Counted from the first letter of the stretch, positions 8,704 to 18,318 are shown. The stretch: 64,000 nucleotides of DNA from Pirellula staleyi DSM 6068 (GCF_000025185.1 NC_013720.1:1612001-1676000); one strand, 5' to 3'. Notes: generated by a model not told the origin, from the sequence alone. Program-made: numbers and translations.

Positions 8704-8965
8704 GAACAAAACGACGAACCAACGTTGTCTTACCGCTACCTAGGTCACCGACGACAACGATCGGATGCGGGACCACGTCGCGCGCATTTAGCAACTGATC
8801 CAGCGTGTCTAATGCGTCGGGTAATTCACCTTCGTGTTGCAGCTCAAGTGGCGTGCACGGAGTATCGCGGAACACTTGGCGATACTCCCTTTCCACCGGC
8901 CGGAGATAGTCTCGTATCTCCGCGTGAATTTCTAAAAAGCTGAAATGTTTCGGCTCAAGAGTGTT
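8704..8965 (-). pseudogene. truncated P-loop NTPase (NACHT/AAA-like) N-terminal fragment
   Basis: Read on the minus strand, an open frame from 8965 encodes a stretch with FLEIHAEIRDYLRPVEREYR and then PIVVVGDLGSGKTTLVRRF, a clear Walker A motif with the spacing and flanking RRF seen in NACHT-type NTPases. The protein is cut after the Walker A helix where insertion-sequence DNA begins; no Walker B or sensor part follows. The only in-frame ATG-like start is a GTG at 8896, but open reading extends further upstream. Its family is uncertain because only ~85 residues remain; a defence-type STAND ATPase is one option. Confidence 0.6.
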
Positions 8966-9594
8966 TCATCGAGTCGCTGCGACACCAATGCACTTTGAAT
9001 CTCTTGTTGCGCGACTTTGCCTTCTGAACTTTGCCACATTCTTTGAAGGGCAGTCTAAACGGCATCCGGCATCGGCTCGATGTTACCGCTTCCGTCAATA
9101 TGTACGTGACAATCATCCAGTTTGGGAAGTAGCATCAAAACGCCCGCTTCATCGAACCATTTATTAAGACGAAGTTGCTCTGCCCTAGCTTCATTGACGG
9201 ATGCAGAGTACAACGCCGGCTAGAGACAGCCCTCATCATCTTTGTACTCTTCTGGACTTGCGAATGCTAGGTGCAGACGACGCCCTCTCCCCGTAACCTG
9301 GGTGGCGAGGCGCCAGGTTTCCACAAAATGGTGCCTCCAACAGTGCGCCTTGGAGGTATCCAGCTCAATGTGCACGGCGAACAGCTTGGCACCGATCGAG
9401 GCTTTGAATTCGCGTATGGCTTTCTCGTGGACCAGATGCTGGCACTCGGCCGAGCAGAGTAAGTAGGATTGCTGCTTGCCGTCGGGATCGATGTCCAACC
9501 GCCAGCCGAGGATCGACAGATGCTTGTTCCACTCCAGCACGCTTTGGTCGTTACCGATGCCGAAAATCAAGAATTTGTTTCCTGATTTGGTCAT
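8932..9594 (-). pseudogene. hypothetical gene interrupted by two in-frame TAG codons
   Basis: From an ATG at 9594 (preceded by a GAGTTGAG ribosome-binding-like sequence) one frame runs 221 codons to a TAG at 8932-8934, broken only by TAG at 9220-9222 and TAG at 9055-9057. The first part, 124 residues, starts MTKSGNKFLIFGIGNDQSV and ends SPEEYKDDEGCL. The second begins PALYSASVNEARAEQLRLN and ends NIEPMPDAV, and the third has QRMWQSSEGKVAQQEIQSAL. All three look protein-like. The last part overlaps the NTPase fragment in another frame by 33 bases. No family recognised. Either the gene has decayed by nonsense mutations or only the first part is a real gene. Confidence 0.4.
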
Positions 9595-9700
9595 CTCAAC
9601 TCGACTGGCGTACTTCGTTCCGACACACCGACGTATGTTGGGGCTCACATCCGCAAGATCGCGCTAACCGAGCGACTTCGATGGCGGATGCATCTCGGCC

Positions 9701-9730
9701 GAGAGTGGCAACGGGATTTGAACTCGGGAA
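9701..9730 (-). other. tRNA 3'-end-like sequence
   Basis: On the minus strand this reads CCCGAGTTCAAATCCCG followed by an acceptor-like TTGCCACTCTC, resembling a T-arm and 3' acceptor strand. No matching 5' half or anticodon arm is seen, so it is not a working tRNA. It could be a recombination scar or chance. Confidence 0.25.
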
Positions 9731-9895
9731 GTCATAGCAGCAGAAGGACTTCTGGCGAATCACCGTAAATCGGAGTTCTATTTCAAACGTCGGTTGAACT
9801 GGTGAAGGCAGGTCGGTTGGGTGCTCTAACTCCTTGCCTGTCAACGAAAATAGCTCGTCAGCCATGATTGGCAGCGAGCTATTTCAATTTCAAGT

Positions 9896-9926
9896 CGGGG
9901 TGACTGGATTCGAACCCATCGACTTT
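9896..9926 (-). other. tRNA 3'-end-like fragment, possible integration scar
   Basis: On the minus strand this reads TCGATGGGTTCGAATCCAGT then CACCCCGACT, a good T-loop (TTCGAAT) with a partly paired T-stem and an acceptor-like 3' strand. No CGGGGTG 5' acceptor strand or anticodon arm lies upstream, so it is a fragment. tRNA 3' ends are the usual attachment sites of integrases, and this one sits at the edge of the mosaic accessory region. Confidence 0.35.
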
Positions 9927-10093
9927 GGGCATCAAGTGGAGTGCAATGTAGCAAAGTGTAGTTAGTTTCACGTAGACCAGTGCAAACGCCATTGATTGAT
10001 TTCGAGCTATCTGTTATTTCATGACCAGGGCGTCGGATATTGAAACTACTACGTGTAATCTCGCCGAAAGGAGTATCATCATAGTGCAGCCTG

Positions 10094-10216
10094 CTACTTG
10101 TCGTCGGCAAGGATGAGCAGGATGTTCGGCCTGGGGTCTTCAGCGGCCCATGCTGACGAGCCAAGAATGCACAGCAGCAGGAGAGTGAGAGGGGGAGTAA
10201 CGTTGGTTGATGGCAT
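10094..10216 (-). pseudogene. N-terminal remnant of a secreted sulfatase
   Basis: From ATG 10216 the minus strand encodes 40 residues: a signal peptide (PPLTLLLLCILGSSAWAAE) followed by RPNILLILADDK and a stop. RPNILLI-ADD is the conserved first strand of sulfatases, where the two Asp bind the active-site calcium. After the stop, another frame offers LHYDDTPFGEI, which resembles the next sulfatase segment, so a frameshift seems likely. Nothing further of the enzyme (for example CxPSR) follows. The rest was probably lost when the accessory region inserted. Confidence 0.75.
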
Positions 10217-10253
10217 CGCTTGCTCTTGTGATGGGGCGTTTAATAGTCAGCCA

Positions 10254-10281
10254 GTAGGTCGGCTACTTTTGTTGCCGACAA
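10254..10281. repeat. REP-like hairpin, copy 1
   Basis: GTCGGC (10258-10263) pairs with GCCGAC (10274-10279), preceded by GTAG. It is a divergent copy of the hairpins at 10373, 10419 and 10563. Confidence 0.7.
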
Positions 10282-10372
10282 CCAGAATGCTGCCTCCACC
10301 TATCTAAGATAGTCGATTGGCGAGTGCGTGCGTCCCCATCCATCGGCACACGACAATGGGCCACTGAGAAGA

Positions 10373-10443
10373 GTGTCGGCTACGGGGTAGCCGACCTACG
10401 AACTGGCACTCAAGTCCCGTAGGTCGGGTACTTCGTACCCGAC
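10373..10443. repeat. REP-like hairpins, copies 2 and 3
   Basis: Copy 2: GTCGGCTAC (10375-10383) with GTAGCCGAC (10387-10395), followed by CTACG. Copy 3: GTCGGGTAC (10423-10431) with GTACCCGAC (10435-10443), preceded by GTAG. Both have 9-bp perfect stems with 3-base loops. Copy 2 shares its left flank (TGAGAAGAGT) with the copy at 10563, which shows that a longer unit was duplicated. Confidence 0.85.
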
Positions 10444-10550
10444 AACGAATGCGGCGTCCATTTTTATACGCTCGTGATTTGTGCGAGATTTGATCAAAGC
10501 ATGCTCGTCAATCACCCACTCGCCAATCAAGTGATGGGCGAGAATGGATC

Positions 10551-10594
10551 GGTGAGAAGAGTGTCGGCTACAGGGGTAGCCGACCTACGAGCTG
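10551..10594. repeat. REP-like hairpin, copy 4, next to the sthA stop
   Basis: GTCGGCTAC (10563-10571) pairs with GTAGCCGAC (10576-10584); the flanks TGAGAAGAGT and CTACGA match copy 2. It lies 13-44 bases past the sthA stop codon, so it may also end or protect that transcript. Confidence 0.8.
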
Positions 10595-10606
10595 CACTAG
10601 CTGGTT

Positions 10607-12004
10607 TTAGAAGAGGCGGTTGTAGCCGTTGAGGGCGGCGACGCGATAGGCTTCGGCCATCGTGGGGTAGTTGAACGTGGTGTTGATGAAGTACATCAGC
10701 GAGTTGCCACTGCCGGGCTGGTTCATGATCGCCTGGCCGATGTGGATGATCTCGCTGGCGTTTTGCCCGAAGCAATGGACTCCGAGGATCGCCATCGTTT
10801 CGCGGTGGAAAAGGAGTTTGAGCATACCGACCCGCTGGCCGGTGATTTGAGCGCGGGCGAGACTCTTAAACTGGGCCTGTCCGATCTCGTACGGAATGCC
10901 AGCAGCGGTGAGTTCGTTTTCGGTTTTGCCGATGCTGCTGATTTCGGGGCTCGTGTAAATGCCGGTTGGGATGTCGTTGGCCAGCAGTTGGGCGGCGTCG
11001 CTTTGGGTCATGTGCAGTGCCGCAGCGCGACCTTGCACGTAGGCAGCGGAGGCGAGCGACGGGAAACCGATGACATCGCCCACGGCCCAGATGCTCGGCA
11101 CACTGGTGCAGTAGCGGCCGTCGACCTTCAGTTGGCCGCGGCTATCGGGGGTGAGTCCGACCGCTTCGAGTCCCAGGTTCTCGGTGTTGCCGGTCCGGCC
11201 GTTGGCCCACAGCAGCACGTCGGTCTTCAGTTTTTTGCCACTCCTCAGATGGAGCACGACGCCATCGTCGGTGGGCTCGATCTTTTCGTACACTTCGCCG
11301 TGACGAATCACTGTGCCGTGATCGCGCAGGTGATAGGAAAGAGCGTCGCTGATTTCGTCGTCGAGGAATTCGAGCAAGCGCTCGCGGGTGTTGACGAGGT
11401 TCAGCTTGACGCCTAGGTTGCGGAACATCGAACCATATTCGCAGCCGACCACGCCGGCACCATAGACGGTGATCGACTTGGGGGTGTAGGTGAGGTCGAG
11501 GATCGTATCGCTATCGAAAATGCGCGGGTGGGTGAAGTCGACATCTTTGGGGCGATAGGGACGGCTGCCGACGGCGAGGACAATGTTGTCGGCGGTCAGT
11601 TTTTCGCAGGCTCCCTTTTCTTCGCAAACCATCACGGTGTGCGGGTCGAGCAGTTTGGCTTCGCCTGCGATGATCGGAATGCGATTGCGGTCGTAGAAGC
11701 TGCGCCGCATCTCTTCCTGCTGCTGGATCACCGCCGCTGCTGTTTTGCGGAGCTGCGGGAAGGTGAGGTCGATCGAGAGCCCCGCTTCCCGGAACAGCCG
11801 ATTCTGCCGGACCTCGGTCAGCTGAAAGATCGAATACCGGAGTGCCTTGCTGGGGATTGTTCCCCAGTGGGTGCAGCCGCCACCGATTTTTTTGAACCGC
11901 TCGACCACCGCCACGCTGAGCCCCTGCTTCACCGCCTGCATGGCAGCCCCTTCACCACCAGGGCCTGTGCCGATGACAACCACGTCGTACTGATGCTGAG
12001 GCAT
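10607..12004 (-). CDS. sthA: soluble pyridine nucleotide transhydrogenase
   Basis: A 465-residue cytoplasmic flavoprotein that moves hydride between NADPH and NAD+, adjusting the two pools. It has an N-terminal FAD motif GTGPGGEG (residues ~12-19), then [17 protein letters not shown]. The second cysteine of the dithiol pair found in lipoamide dehydrogenase and glutathione reductase is replaced (C-T-H-W-G-T), the hallmark of SthA. A second dinucleotide motif [12 protein letters not shown] lies at ~182 and the GDV(I)G FAD motif at ~310. The length matches the E. coli enzyme (466). Start ATG at 12004 gives the usual short [13 protein letters not shown]-terminus. It stands alone on this strand, with a REP-like hairpin just past its stop. 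Confidence 0.96.
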   Translation of the reverse strand: MPQHQYDVVVIGTGPGGEGAAMQAVKQGLSVAVVERFKKIGGGCTHWGTIPSKALRYSIFQLTEVRQNRLFREAGLSIDLTFPQLRKTAAAVIQQQEEMRRSFYDRNRIPIIAGEAKLLDPHTVMVCEEKGACEKLTADNIVLAVGSRPYRPKDVDFTHPRIFDSDTILDLTYTPKSITVYGAGVVGCEYGSMFRNLGVKLNLVNTRERLLEFLDDEISDALSYHLRDHGTVIRHGEVYEKIEPTDDGVVLHLRSGKKLKTDVLLWANGRTGNTENLGLEAVGLTPDSRGQLKVDGRYCTSVPSIWAVGDVIGFPSLASAAYVQGRAAALHMTQSDAAQLLANDIPTGIYTSPEISSIGKTENELTAAGIPYEIGQAQFKSLARAQITGQRVGMLKLLFHRETMAILGVHCFGQNASEIIHIGQAIMNQPGSGNSLMYFINTTFNYPTMAEAYRVAALNGYNRLF

Positions 12005-12467
12005 GGGAAGAGTCTTTACGTGCAGCTAAGGAGCAGGCGAGCGGCTGGGGGCCGGACCACCTCCGAGGGAAGCCAATTTTCGAACCGCAAGTCTACCACA
12101 TTCCCCATGCAGTGCTAAAAGTGCTGAATTTGTGGATTGTAGTGCGTTTTCATCTGCCGCTAGTGCCCAGGTAAGGGGTCCCGCACGTGCCTAGGGCGCT
12201 GAATTTCGAGATTCAAGCAGCCTGCGAGGCTTGTGCCTGTTTCTGGCGGGCTAGTGCGGCGCTTAACACTCGGCGGCGAGCTGTTTTACGCAGATTTCCT
12301 AGTTCGCCTGCTGGGTGGATTGGCAAGCAGCCGAGCGGACGCTGTTTCTTCTCTTGACCGGCGCGGCAACTCTTCCTATTGTCCCGCCTCGCGAAGTGCC
12401 AGCAGAAGCTGCGCGCTTGGTGAATTCGAACGTTCAGGATGAACTTCCATCGACAGCGAGGCCCGGC
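12005..12467. other. intergenic region between divergent sthA and the FlgI-like gene
   Basis: 463 bases. I see one promoter-like pair facing right (12354-12382, listed separately). Open frames here are short or antisense and have no recognisable motif. A longer in-frame extension of the FlgI-like gene back to 12315 is possible but would put 50 residues in front of its signal peptide. Confidence 0.5.
12354..12382 (+). promoter_or_regulatory. promoter-like sequence for the FlgI-like lipoprotein gene
   Basis: TTGACC (12354-12359) and TATTGT (12377-12382) with a 17-base spacer. Transcription would start near 12389, which fits a start at 12468 or 12486 and argues against the longer open frame from 12315. 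Confidence 0.4.
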
Positions 12468-14444
12468 ATGAAGCCGCACGAAACAATGCTCCAGCATCGA
12501 ATTAGCAGGCGAGCGATGCTTGCGCTCGGACTGGCGTTTTGTGGCGGGTGTGCCTCGCCACTCATGCGGGGACAGACCCCTGAAGCGCCGGTCGAAGAGT
12601 TCGACCCGACGCGGCTGAACTACGTCGGGGACTACACTCGTCCCTGGGGCCTCAACTATGTGAAGCTCGAATCGGTCGCCCTGGTCACCAATTTGGCGAA
12701 CACCGGTAGCGATCCAGCCCCCTCGTCGCAGCGTCAGGTGCTGATTGGCGAAATGCAATCGCACGACGTCAAAGGTGCCGATCAGATTCTTGCCTCCCCC
12801 AGCACTTCGCTGGTCCTCTGCCGCACGTTTATTCCACCTGGCGCTCAAAAAGGAGACACGCTGGATGTGGAGATTCGTCTTCCTCAGCGGAGCGAAACGA
12901 CAAGCTTGCGGGGTGGCTGGCTGATGCAATCGCGCATGCGTCAAATGGCTGCGCTGGGGGGAACCATTCAAACGGGGCAGGTCGAAGGACTAGCGCAGGG
13001 GGATGTGGTGGTCGACGCCATTTTTCAAGGGACGTCGGACAAGGTTCTCGAAACACGGGGACGCATTTTGGGTGGTGGCGTTTCGCTCCTCGATCGGAAG
13101 CTGGGCCTGTCGGTCCGCAAAGAAGAGTCGAGCATTCGGACCAGCACACTCATTGGAGCGGCGATCAATCAGCGGTTTCATACATTCGATCGCGGGGTGA
13201 AAAACGGCGTCGCCAAACCGCAGCGTGACGACTTCCTCGAACTTGCGATTTCGTCGCGATACAAGCACAATTTGGCCCGTTATCTGCGGGTGGTTCGCAA
13301 GATTGCCGTGAAAGAATCGCCGATCGAGCGCGTGGCGCGGATCGGTCAACTGGAAGGCAAACTCCTCGAGCATAAGACGAGCGCCGATGCTTCGCTCGAA
13401 CTCGAGGCGATCGGCAAGGAAGCCATTCCCTCGCTCCTCAAGGGTCTGAAGAGCAGCGACCGGGAAGTGAAGTTCTACTCGGCCGAGGCGCTGGCCTATC
13501 TCGACCATGCCGATGCAGCAGAAGTGCTGGGTCAATACGCCAAAACCGAACATGCGTTCCGCTGGCACGCCCTCTCGGCACTCACGTCGATGGACCAGAT
13601 CAGTGCGCTCGATGCCCTTACCGATCTGCTGCACGAAAGTTCGGCGGAAACTCGCTACGGCGCGTTCCGCGCAATTCGCAAACGTAGCCCGAGCGACTTG
13701 ACCACCAAGGGAGAAGTGCTCGAGAAAAAGTTCTTCTACCACGCCATTCACACGCTCGGTCAACCGATGGTGCACATCACGCGCACCACCAAGCCCGAAG
13801 TGGTGCTATTTGGTCACGATCAGAAACTGAAATCCCCCGAAGCCTTGTTCGCGGGCAAGCAGATCATGGTCAAAGGGATCGAAGCGGATCAGATGAAGGT
13901 GATTTGCTATGCTCCGGGGCAAGAGGATCGGGTCGAGATTGTCTCCAGTGAACTCGATAAAGTGATTCGCGCCATCGTTAAACTGGGTGGCAGCTACGGC
14001 GATGTGATTCAGTTCCTGCAAGAGGCTAAAAAGGGTGGCTACCTCGATTCGCGACTCGCGGTCGAAGCGATTGCCGATCCGGGGCGCACTTATGTCCGAA
14101 ACGCCGAGGGGGAAGAGATTCCCGCGACAACTGGCGAAGAAGCGTCGGCCGAGGGTTCGGGCGATTCGTCGCAGCCTCTCACCACCGACTTCCCAGGCGA
14201 CTCTTCGGAGAGTACCGGCGGGAGTGTAAGCGACGACGATACGAGTGCCGAAGGGGCGTTCCCGGCTCGCAAGGTGCAGACCCCGAGCGGTGAAGTTTTT
14301 GGGTCTGGGCCGACTTTGACGCCTTCGGAATCCGAAAAACCGCGAGAACTTACAGAAACCTACGTCGATCCGGAATTTCAGGAGAGACCCTCCGGCGGCT
14401 TTCTTGATAAACTAAACCCGTGGTCAAAGTCGTCTGAAGAGTAG
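12468..14444 (+). CDS. FlgI-like (flagellar P-ring-like) lipoprotein with HEAT repeats
   Basis: About 658 residues from ATG 12468 (ATG 12486 is an alternative). The N-terminus has two arginines, a hydrophobic core and LAFCGGC, a lipoprotein-type cleavage site, so it probably sits in an outer or periplasm-facing membrane. Residues ~55-260 match the FlgI pattern: VKLESVALVTNLANTGSDP (FlgI: GVRxNxLxGYGLVVGLxGTGD), the FIPPGAQKGDTLDVEI block (FlgI: ARxGDxIDVxVSSLGDAxSLRGG), and TTSLRGGWLM. FlgI forms the P-ring around the flagellar rod. Residues ~295-410 look like HEAT repeats (EAIPSLLKGLKSSDREVKF, EALAYLDHADAAEVLG). The final ~110 residues are acidic and low-complexity. No flagellar genes are adjacent, so a ring-like role outside flagella is possible. 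Confidence 0.75.
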   Translation: MKPHETMLQHRISRRAMLALGLAFCGGCASPLMRGQTPEAPVEEFDPTRLNYVGDYTRPWGLNYVKLESVALVTNLANTGSDPAPSSQRQVLIGEMQSHDVKGADQILASPSTSLVLCRTFIPPGAQKGDTLDVEIRLPQRSETTSLRGGWLMQSRMRQMAALGGTIQTGQVEGLAQGDVVVDAIFQGTSDKVLETRGRILGGGVSLLDRKLGLSVRKEESSIRTSTLIGAAINQRFHTFDRGVKNGVAKPQRDDFLELAISSRYKHNLARYLRVVRKIAVKESPIERVARIGQLEGKLLEHKTSADASLELEAIGKEAIPSLLKGLKSSDREVKFYSAEALAYLDHADAAEVLGQYAKTEHAFRWHALSALTSMDQISALDALTDLLHESSAETRYGAFRAIRKRSPSDLTTKGEVLEKKFFYHAIHTLGQPMVHITRTTKPEVVLFGHDQKLKSPEALFAGKQIMVKGIEADQMKVICYAPGQEDRVEIVSSELDKVIRAIVKLGGSYGDVIQFLQEAKKGGYLDSRLAVEAIADPGRTYVRNAEGEEIPATTGEEASAEGSGDSSQPLTTDFPGDSSESTGGSVSDDDTSAEGAFPARKVQTPSGEVFGSGPTLTPSESEKPRELTETYVDPEFQERPSGGFLDKLNPWSKSSEE

Positions 14445-14637
14445 TTCGCCGCGGCAGCTTTCCCCAGCTCTCGCGCCGGACCTACCCCGGTGTTTCGCTC
14501 CCGGCGTGCACCAAACGGCATGCTCCTGCGTAGTAGCTGATAGCGGCCCCTGTTAGGGGCTCCTTCTATCGGCGGCTGTAGGGGCCGGACGACTTTTTGC
14601 TAATTCCGTCTAACCGACTTCCACGTGTGCTTCCGGT

Positions 14638-17600
14638 ATGCTCAAAGCCCTTGAACTCCACGGCTTCAAGAGTTTTGCCGATAAGACTCGGTTTGAGTTC
14701 CCCGCTGGAATCACCGTGATCGTGGGCCCGAACGGATCGGGCAAATCGAACATTGTCGACGGCATCAAATGGGTGCTCGGCGAACAATCGGCCAAAAGTC
14801 TACGTGGCAAAGACATGGCCGACGTCATCTTCAAGGGGAGTGGCAGCGGACGCAAAGCGGCCCAAGCGGCCGAGGCGACCCTCGTCTTCGATAACAGCGA
14901 AGGCCGACTGCCGATCGATGCTCCCGAAGTGCACATCACCCGACGCGTGTTTCGTAGCGGCGAAGGGGAGTATCTGATCAATCGTCAGCCCGCCCGGCTG
15001 AAAGATATTCGCGACATGGTGCGCGGCACCGGTGTGGGTGTCGACGCCTACAGCATGATCGAGCAAGGGAAGGTCGATCGTCTGCTGCAAGCCTCGGCCA
15101 AAGATCGCCGAGCGATTTTCGAAGAGGCCGCCGGCATCAGCCGCTTCAAGGCCAAGAAGATCGAAGCGCAGCGCCGCCTCGAACGGGTCGATCAAAATCT
15201 GCTCCGCCTGAGCGATATTGTCGAGGAAGTCGACGCGCGGCTGAAGACGGTTCGTAACCAGGCTGCCAAAGCCCGCCGCTATCGCGAGTACAGCACCCGG
15301 CTACAGCAGCTCCGAACCCAAACCGCGCAGGTCGACTGGCGTAAGCTGGCCGAGCAGCTTGAGGCGATCACCGCCAAAGTCGCCACCTTCACGAGCGAAA
15401 AAGAAGAGCTCGTCGTGCGGGTGCAAGAGCTCGAGCAGATTGTGGCTGGTTCGGCGAGCCAATCGCAGAATGCCGCAACAGCGCTGCGCACCGCGGAAGC
15501 CAAGCAGGCATCGCTTCGCGAGCAAATTGCCCAGCAAGAATCGGCGGCCGATTTCCATCGCCAAACGAGCAAACAGCAGGCCGAAGCAGCGCGCGAGCAG
15601 CAGCAGCAGCTCGTGACGATGACCGACCGGTTCACGGAGATTTCTGCGCGGCTGAAAGAGACGCACGAGCAGCTTGCCGCTGCCACCGTCGAGCAGTCGA
15701 GCGTCGAAGCGCAGCTCGCAGCGGCCGAGGCGACAGCCGCCGCGCTCACCACCGAATATCAAACGCTCCGCTCGTCGCTGCAAGAGAAACGGGACGCGCA
15801 TCTCGCTGCTTCGCGACTTGCCGCTCAGCTCGCCGCGCATCTCGAATCGCGTCAGAAACAGCTCGAAGTGCTCGAGCAAACGACGCGCGATTCACTCGGA
15901 CAGCAAGAGCAGCTCGCCAGCGCCTTGGCCACCCTGGCGACCGACAAACAACAGACTCAGCAGGCGATCATCGAGCGAACCGCCGCCGTGCAGTCGAGTG
16001 AAGCGAGCCTTGCTGAGGCCCGCGCAAACTTGGCCCAGGTGCGCGACCAGCAAACGACCCATTCGCAGGAACTGGCCAAGGTTCGACAGCGCTCGATGGA
16101 GCTGTCGCAGCGGGTCGCCTTGCTCGAAGAGCTCGAGCGAAATCTCGAAGGGGTTGGGGCCGGGGTGAAGGCGCTACTCGCCGAGGCACGTTTTGCCACG
16201 GAAGGTCCTCTGACGAAAATTCGGGGGGTGGTGGCCGACGTGATTCAGTCGGCTGTCGAGCATGCTGCTGCGATCGATTTGGCGCTCGGCGATGCGGCTC
16301 AGCTCGGCGTGGTTGAAGGGGAAATCACCGACGTGCAGGAGGTGCTCGAAGCAGCCGCCACACCGTCGTCGCGACTCACCATGATTGCCACCGGCGCTCA
16401 TCGCCGGGACGAGCTTCCGTCGGCCCCCGCCACAGTTTCTCGCGATGGAGCCGTGATTGGCCGCGCCGATAAGCTGGTGCAGTTCGATCCGCGCTATGCT
16501 CCGCTGGTCCGTCGACTGCTAGGGACTACTTGGGTCGTGCGCACCCTCTCCGATGCGCTCGGTCTGCATCGTTCGTCGGGCAGCACCGTCAGGCTCGTCA
16601 CGCTCACCGGCGAAGTGATCGAGCCCAACGGCAGCATCGCCACCGGCCCGCGCAGCGCGTCGCTCAATCTGGTTTCGCGAAAGAGTCAGCTGCGCGAACT
16701 TAAGACGGAACTCGCCGCAGCCGAGAACGATCTGGCCTCGGCAGAACTAGCGCAGCAGCAACTTGCCGACGCCATCATCGCGGCGACCGACACCCTCTCG
16801 AGCGCCGAGAAACTCGCCCGCAGCTGCCGTGAAGAACAGCGTGCTGAAACCAGTAAGCTCGAACGTCTGGAGCAGCGCGAAACATCCCTCAGCGAGCAAC
16901 TGACGAAGCTCGATTTGGCGATTCAGCGGGCGCGTGAAGAACAAGATAAAACCGGAATCGAAGTCTCTGCGATTGAAACGCGGCTGGCGATTTCGCAACA
17001 AGAATCGCAACGTTTAGACGGGGTGATTGCCGCTGAAGAGCAAGCCCGCGAAGCACTCGAATCGCGCCGCGAAGAAGCGACCCGCCGTGGCGCTTCGCAT
17101 CGCGTGACACTCGCCCGCTGCGAACAAAAATGCGAAAGTCTTCGCGCTCGTCAGACGCAGCTGGAAGATGATTTTCGCGAGCGGTCGCAGGCAATCGAAG
17201 CGGTCCGTTTGCAGCTGGCATCGGCCGTCGCGCGAGCGCAAGCAGCCGATTTGGCCTGGCTCGCCACTGGTCAGCAACTCGCCCATTTGTACCTAGCCAA
17301 GCAGGAAACAGCGGCCGAGCTCCGGACGTTCGAAGCTCGCCATCAAGCGATCGAACGGGAGCGCTCGACAGCTAGTGGTGAACTCCAAAAACTCCTGCGC
17401 CGCCTCCGCACGATCGACGAGCAGTTGACGGAAGAGCAGCTGGCGACGGGACAGATTCAGCAGCGTCAAGAATCGCTCGCGTCGCGACTGCGCGAGGATT
17501 ACGGAATCGAGATCGCCGAGCTGTGCGCATCGTCGACCGCCGAAGAGCTCGAACAGCGGACCGCTATTGAAGAAGAGATCGAATCGCTCCGCCGCAAGAT

Positions 17601-18285
17601 CAACCAGATCGGCGCCGTGAATCTCGACGCGCTCGAAGAGCTCGACGAACTCGAATCGCGCTACACCCATCTCAGCACGCAGTACAAAGATCTGACCGAG
17701 GCCAAGCAAGCGCTCGAGCGCGTCATCCATAAGATGAATGCCGACAGCCGCCGCCTCTTCATCGAAACGCTCGAAGCGATTCGGGTGAATTTCCAGGCCC
17801 TGTATCGCAAAGCATTCGGTGGCGGTAAGGCCGACATTGTGCTCGAAGAAGGGGTCGATGTGCTCGAGTGTGGTGTCGAAATCATCGCCACGCCGCCGGG
17901 CAAACCGTCGTTCAACAACTCGCTCCTCTCGGGTGGTGAAAAAGCGCTCACAGCGGTCGCTCTCTTGCTGGCGATCTTTCAGTTTCGCCCCAGTCCGTTC
18001 TGCGTCCTCGACGAAGTGGATGCTCCCTTCGACGAAGCGAACATCGGCCGCTTTGTCGATGTGCTCAAAGAGTTTTTAGGCTGGACGAAGTTTGTGATCG
18101 TCACGCATAGCAAGAAGACCATGACCGCAGCGACCACGCTCTACGGTGTGACGATGCAGGAATCGGGCGTTTCGAAACGGGTCTCGGTCCGTTTCGACGA
18201 CGTGACGGAAGATGGTCATATTCGCGAACGGGCTCATGAAATGTCCGAAGAAGCGAGCGACGAATCGTCGCGCGGCGTCGCTTAA
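14638..18285 (+). CDS. smc: chromosome segregation protein SMC
   Basis: A 1215-residue SMC ATPase that organises and segregates the chromosome, acting as a dimer with ScpA/ScpB-type partners. The N-terminal head has [11 protein letters not shown] and Walker [10 protein letters not shown] (residues 30-38). Long Gln/Glu/Ala-rich coiled coils (~165-500 and ~680-1030) flank a hinge at ~505-670 that contains VGAGVKALL and an RGVVADVI segment. The C-terminal head has the signature LLSGGEKAL (~1096) and Walker [14 protein letters not shown] (~1122). The length is typical for bacterial SMC. Start ATG 14638 gives the conserved [13 protein letters not shown]. The next gene follows after 33 bases on the same strand. 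Neither scpA nor scpB is in the window. Confidence 0.98.
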   Translation: MLKALELHGFKSFADKTRFEFPAGITVIVGPNGSGKSNIVDGIKWVLGEQSAKSLRGKDMADVIFKGSGSGRKAAQAAEATLVFDNSEGRLPIDAPEVHITRRVFRSGEGEYLINRQPARLKDIRDMVRGTGVGVDAYSMIEQGKVDRLLQASAKDRRAIFEEAAGISRFKAKKIEAQRRLERVDQNLLRLSDIVEEVDARLKTVRNQAAKARRYREYSTRLQQLRTQTAQVDWRKLAEQLEAITAKVATFTSEKEELVVRVQELEQIVAGSASQSQNAATALRTAEAKQASLREQIAQQESAADFHRQTSKQQAEAAREQQQQLVTMTDRFTEISARLKETHEQLAAATVEQSSVEAQLAAAEATAAALTTEYQTLRSSLQEKRDAHLAASRLAAQLAAHLESRQKQLEVLEQTTRDSLGQQEQLASALATLATDKQQTQQAIIERTAAVQSSEASLAEARANLAQVRDQQTTHSQELAKVRQRSMELSQRVALLEELERNLEGVGAGVKALLAEARFATEGPLTKIRGVVADVIQSAVEHAAAIDLALGDAAQLGVVEGEITDVQEVLEAAATPSSRLTMIATGAHRRDELPSAPATVSRDGAVIGRADKLVQFDPRYAPLVRRLLGTTWVVRTLSDALGLHRSSGSTVRLVTLTGEVIEPNGSIATGPRSASLNLVSRKSQLRELKTELAAAENDLASAELAQQQLADAIIAATDTLSSAEKLARSCREEQRAETSKLERLEQRETSLSEQLTKLDLAIQRAREEQDKTGIEVSAIETRLAISQQESQRLDGVIAAEEQAREALESRREEATRRGASHRVTLARCEQKCESLRARQTQLEDDFRERSQAIEAVRLQLASAVARAQAADLAWLATGQQLAHLYLAKQETAAELRTFEARHQAIERERSTASGELQKLLRRLRTIDEQLTEEQLATGQIQQRQESLASRLREDYGIEIAELCASSTAEELEQRTAIEEEIESLRRKINQIGAVNLDALEELDELESRYTHLSTQYKDLTEAKQALERVIHKMNADSRRLFIETLEAIRVNFQALYRKAFGGGKADIVLEEGVDVLECGVEIIATPPGKPSFNNSLLSGGEKALTAVALLLAIFQFRPSPFCVLDEVDAPFDEANIGRFVDVLKEFLGWTKFVIVTHSKKTMTAATTLYGVTMQESGVSKRVSVRFDDVTEDGHIRERAHEMSEEASDESSRGVA

Positions 18286-18318
18286 CGGTGCGTATTTCTC
18301 GAGGAATATGCATCACGC

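Noticed and set aside
9896-9926. possible tmRNA 5' end (GGGGTGACTGGATTCGA on the plus strand)
   Set aside because: The sequence continues as AACCCATCGAC rather than the expected CGGG pattern, and no tag reading frame or 3' tRNA-like half follows. The minus-strand tRNA 3'-end reading fits better.
9596-10164. minus-strand frames of 89 and 107 codons
   Set aside because: They run across the tRNA-like fragments and the sulfatase relic in the wrong frame; such products are common artefacts.
10254-10594. CRISPR-like array
   Set aside because: The repeats are palindromic, differ in sequence and have irregular short spacing, which fits REP-like hairpins, and no cas gene is present.
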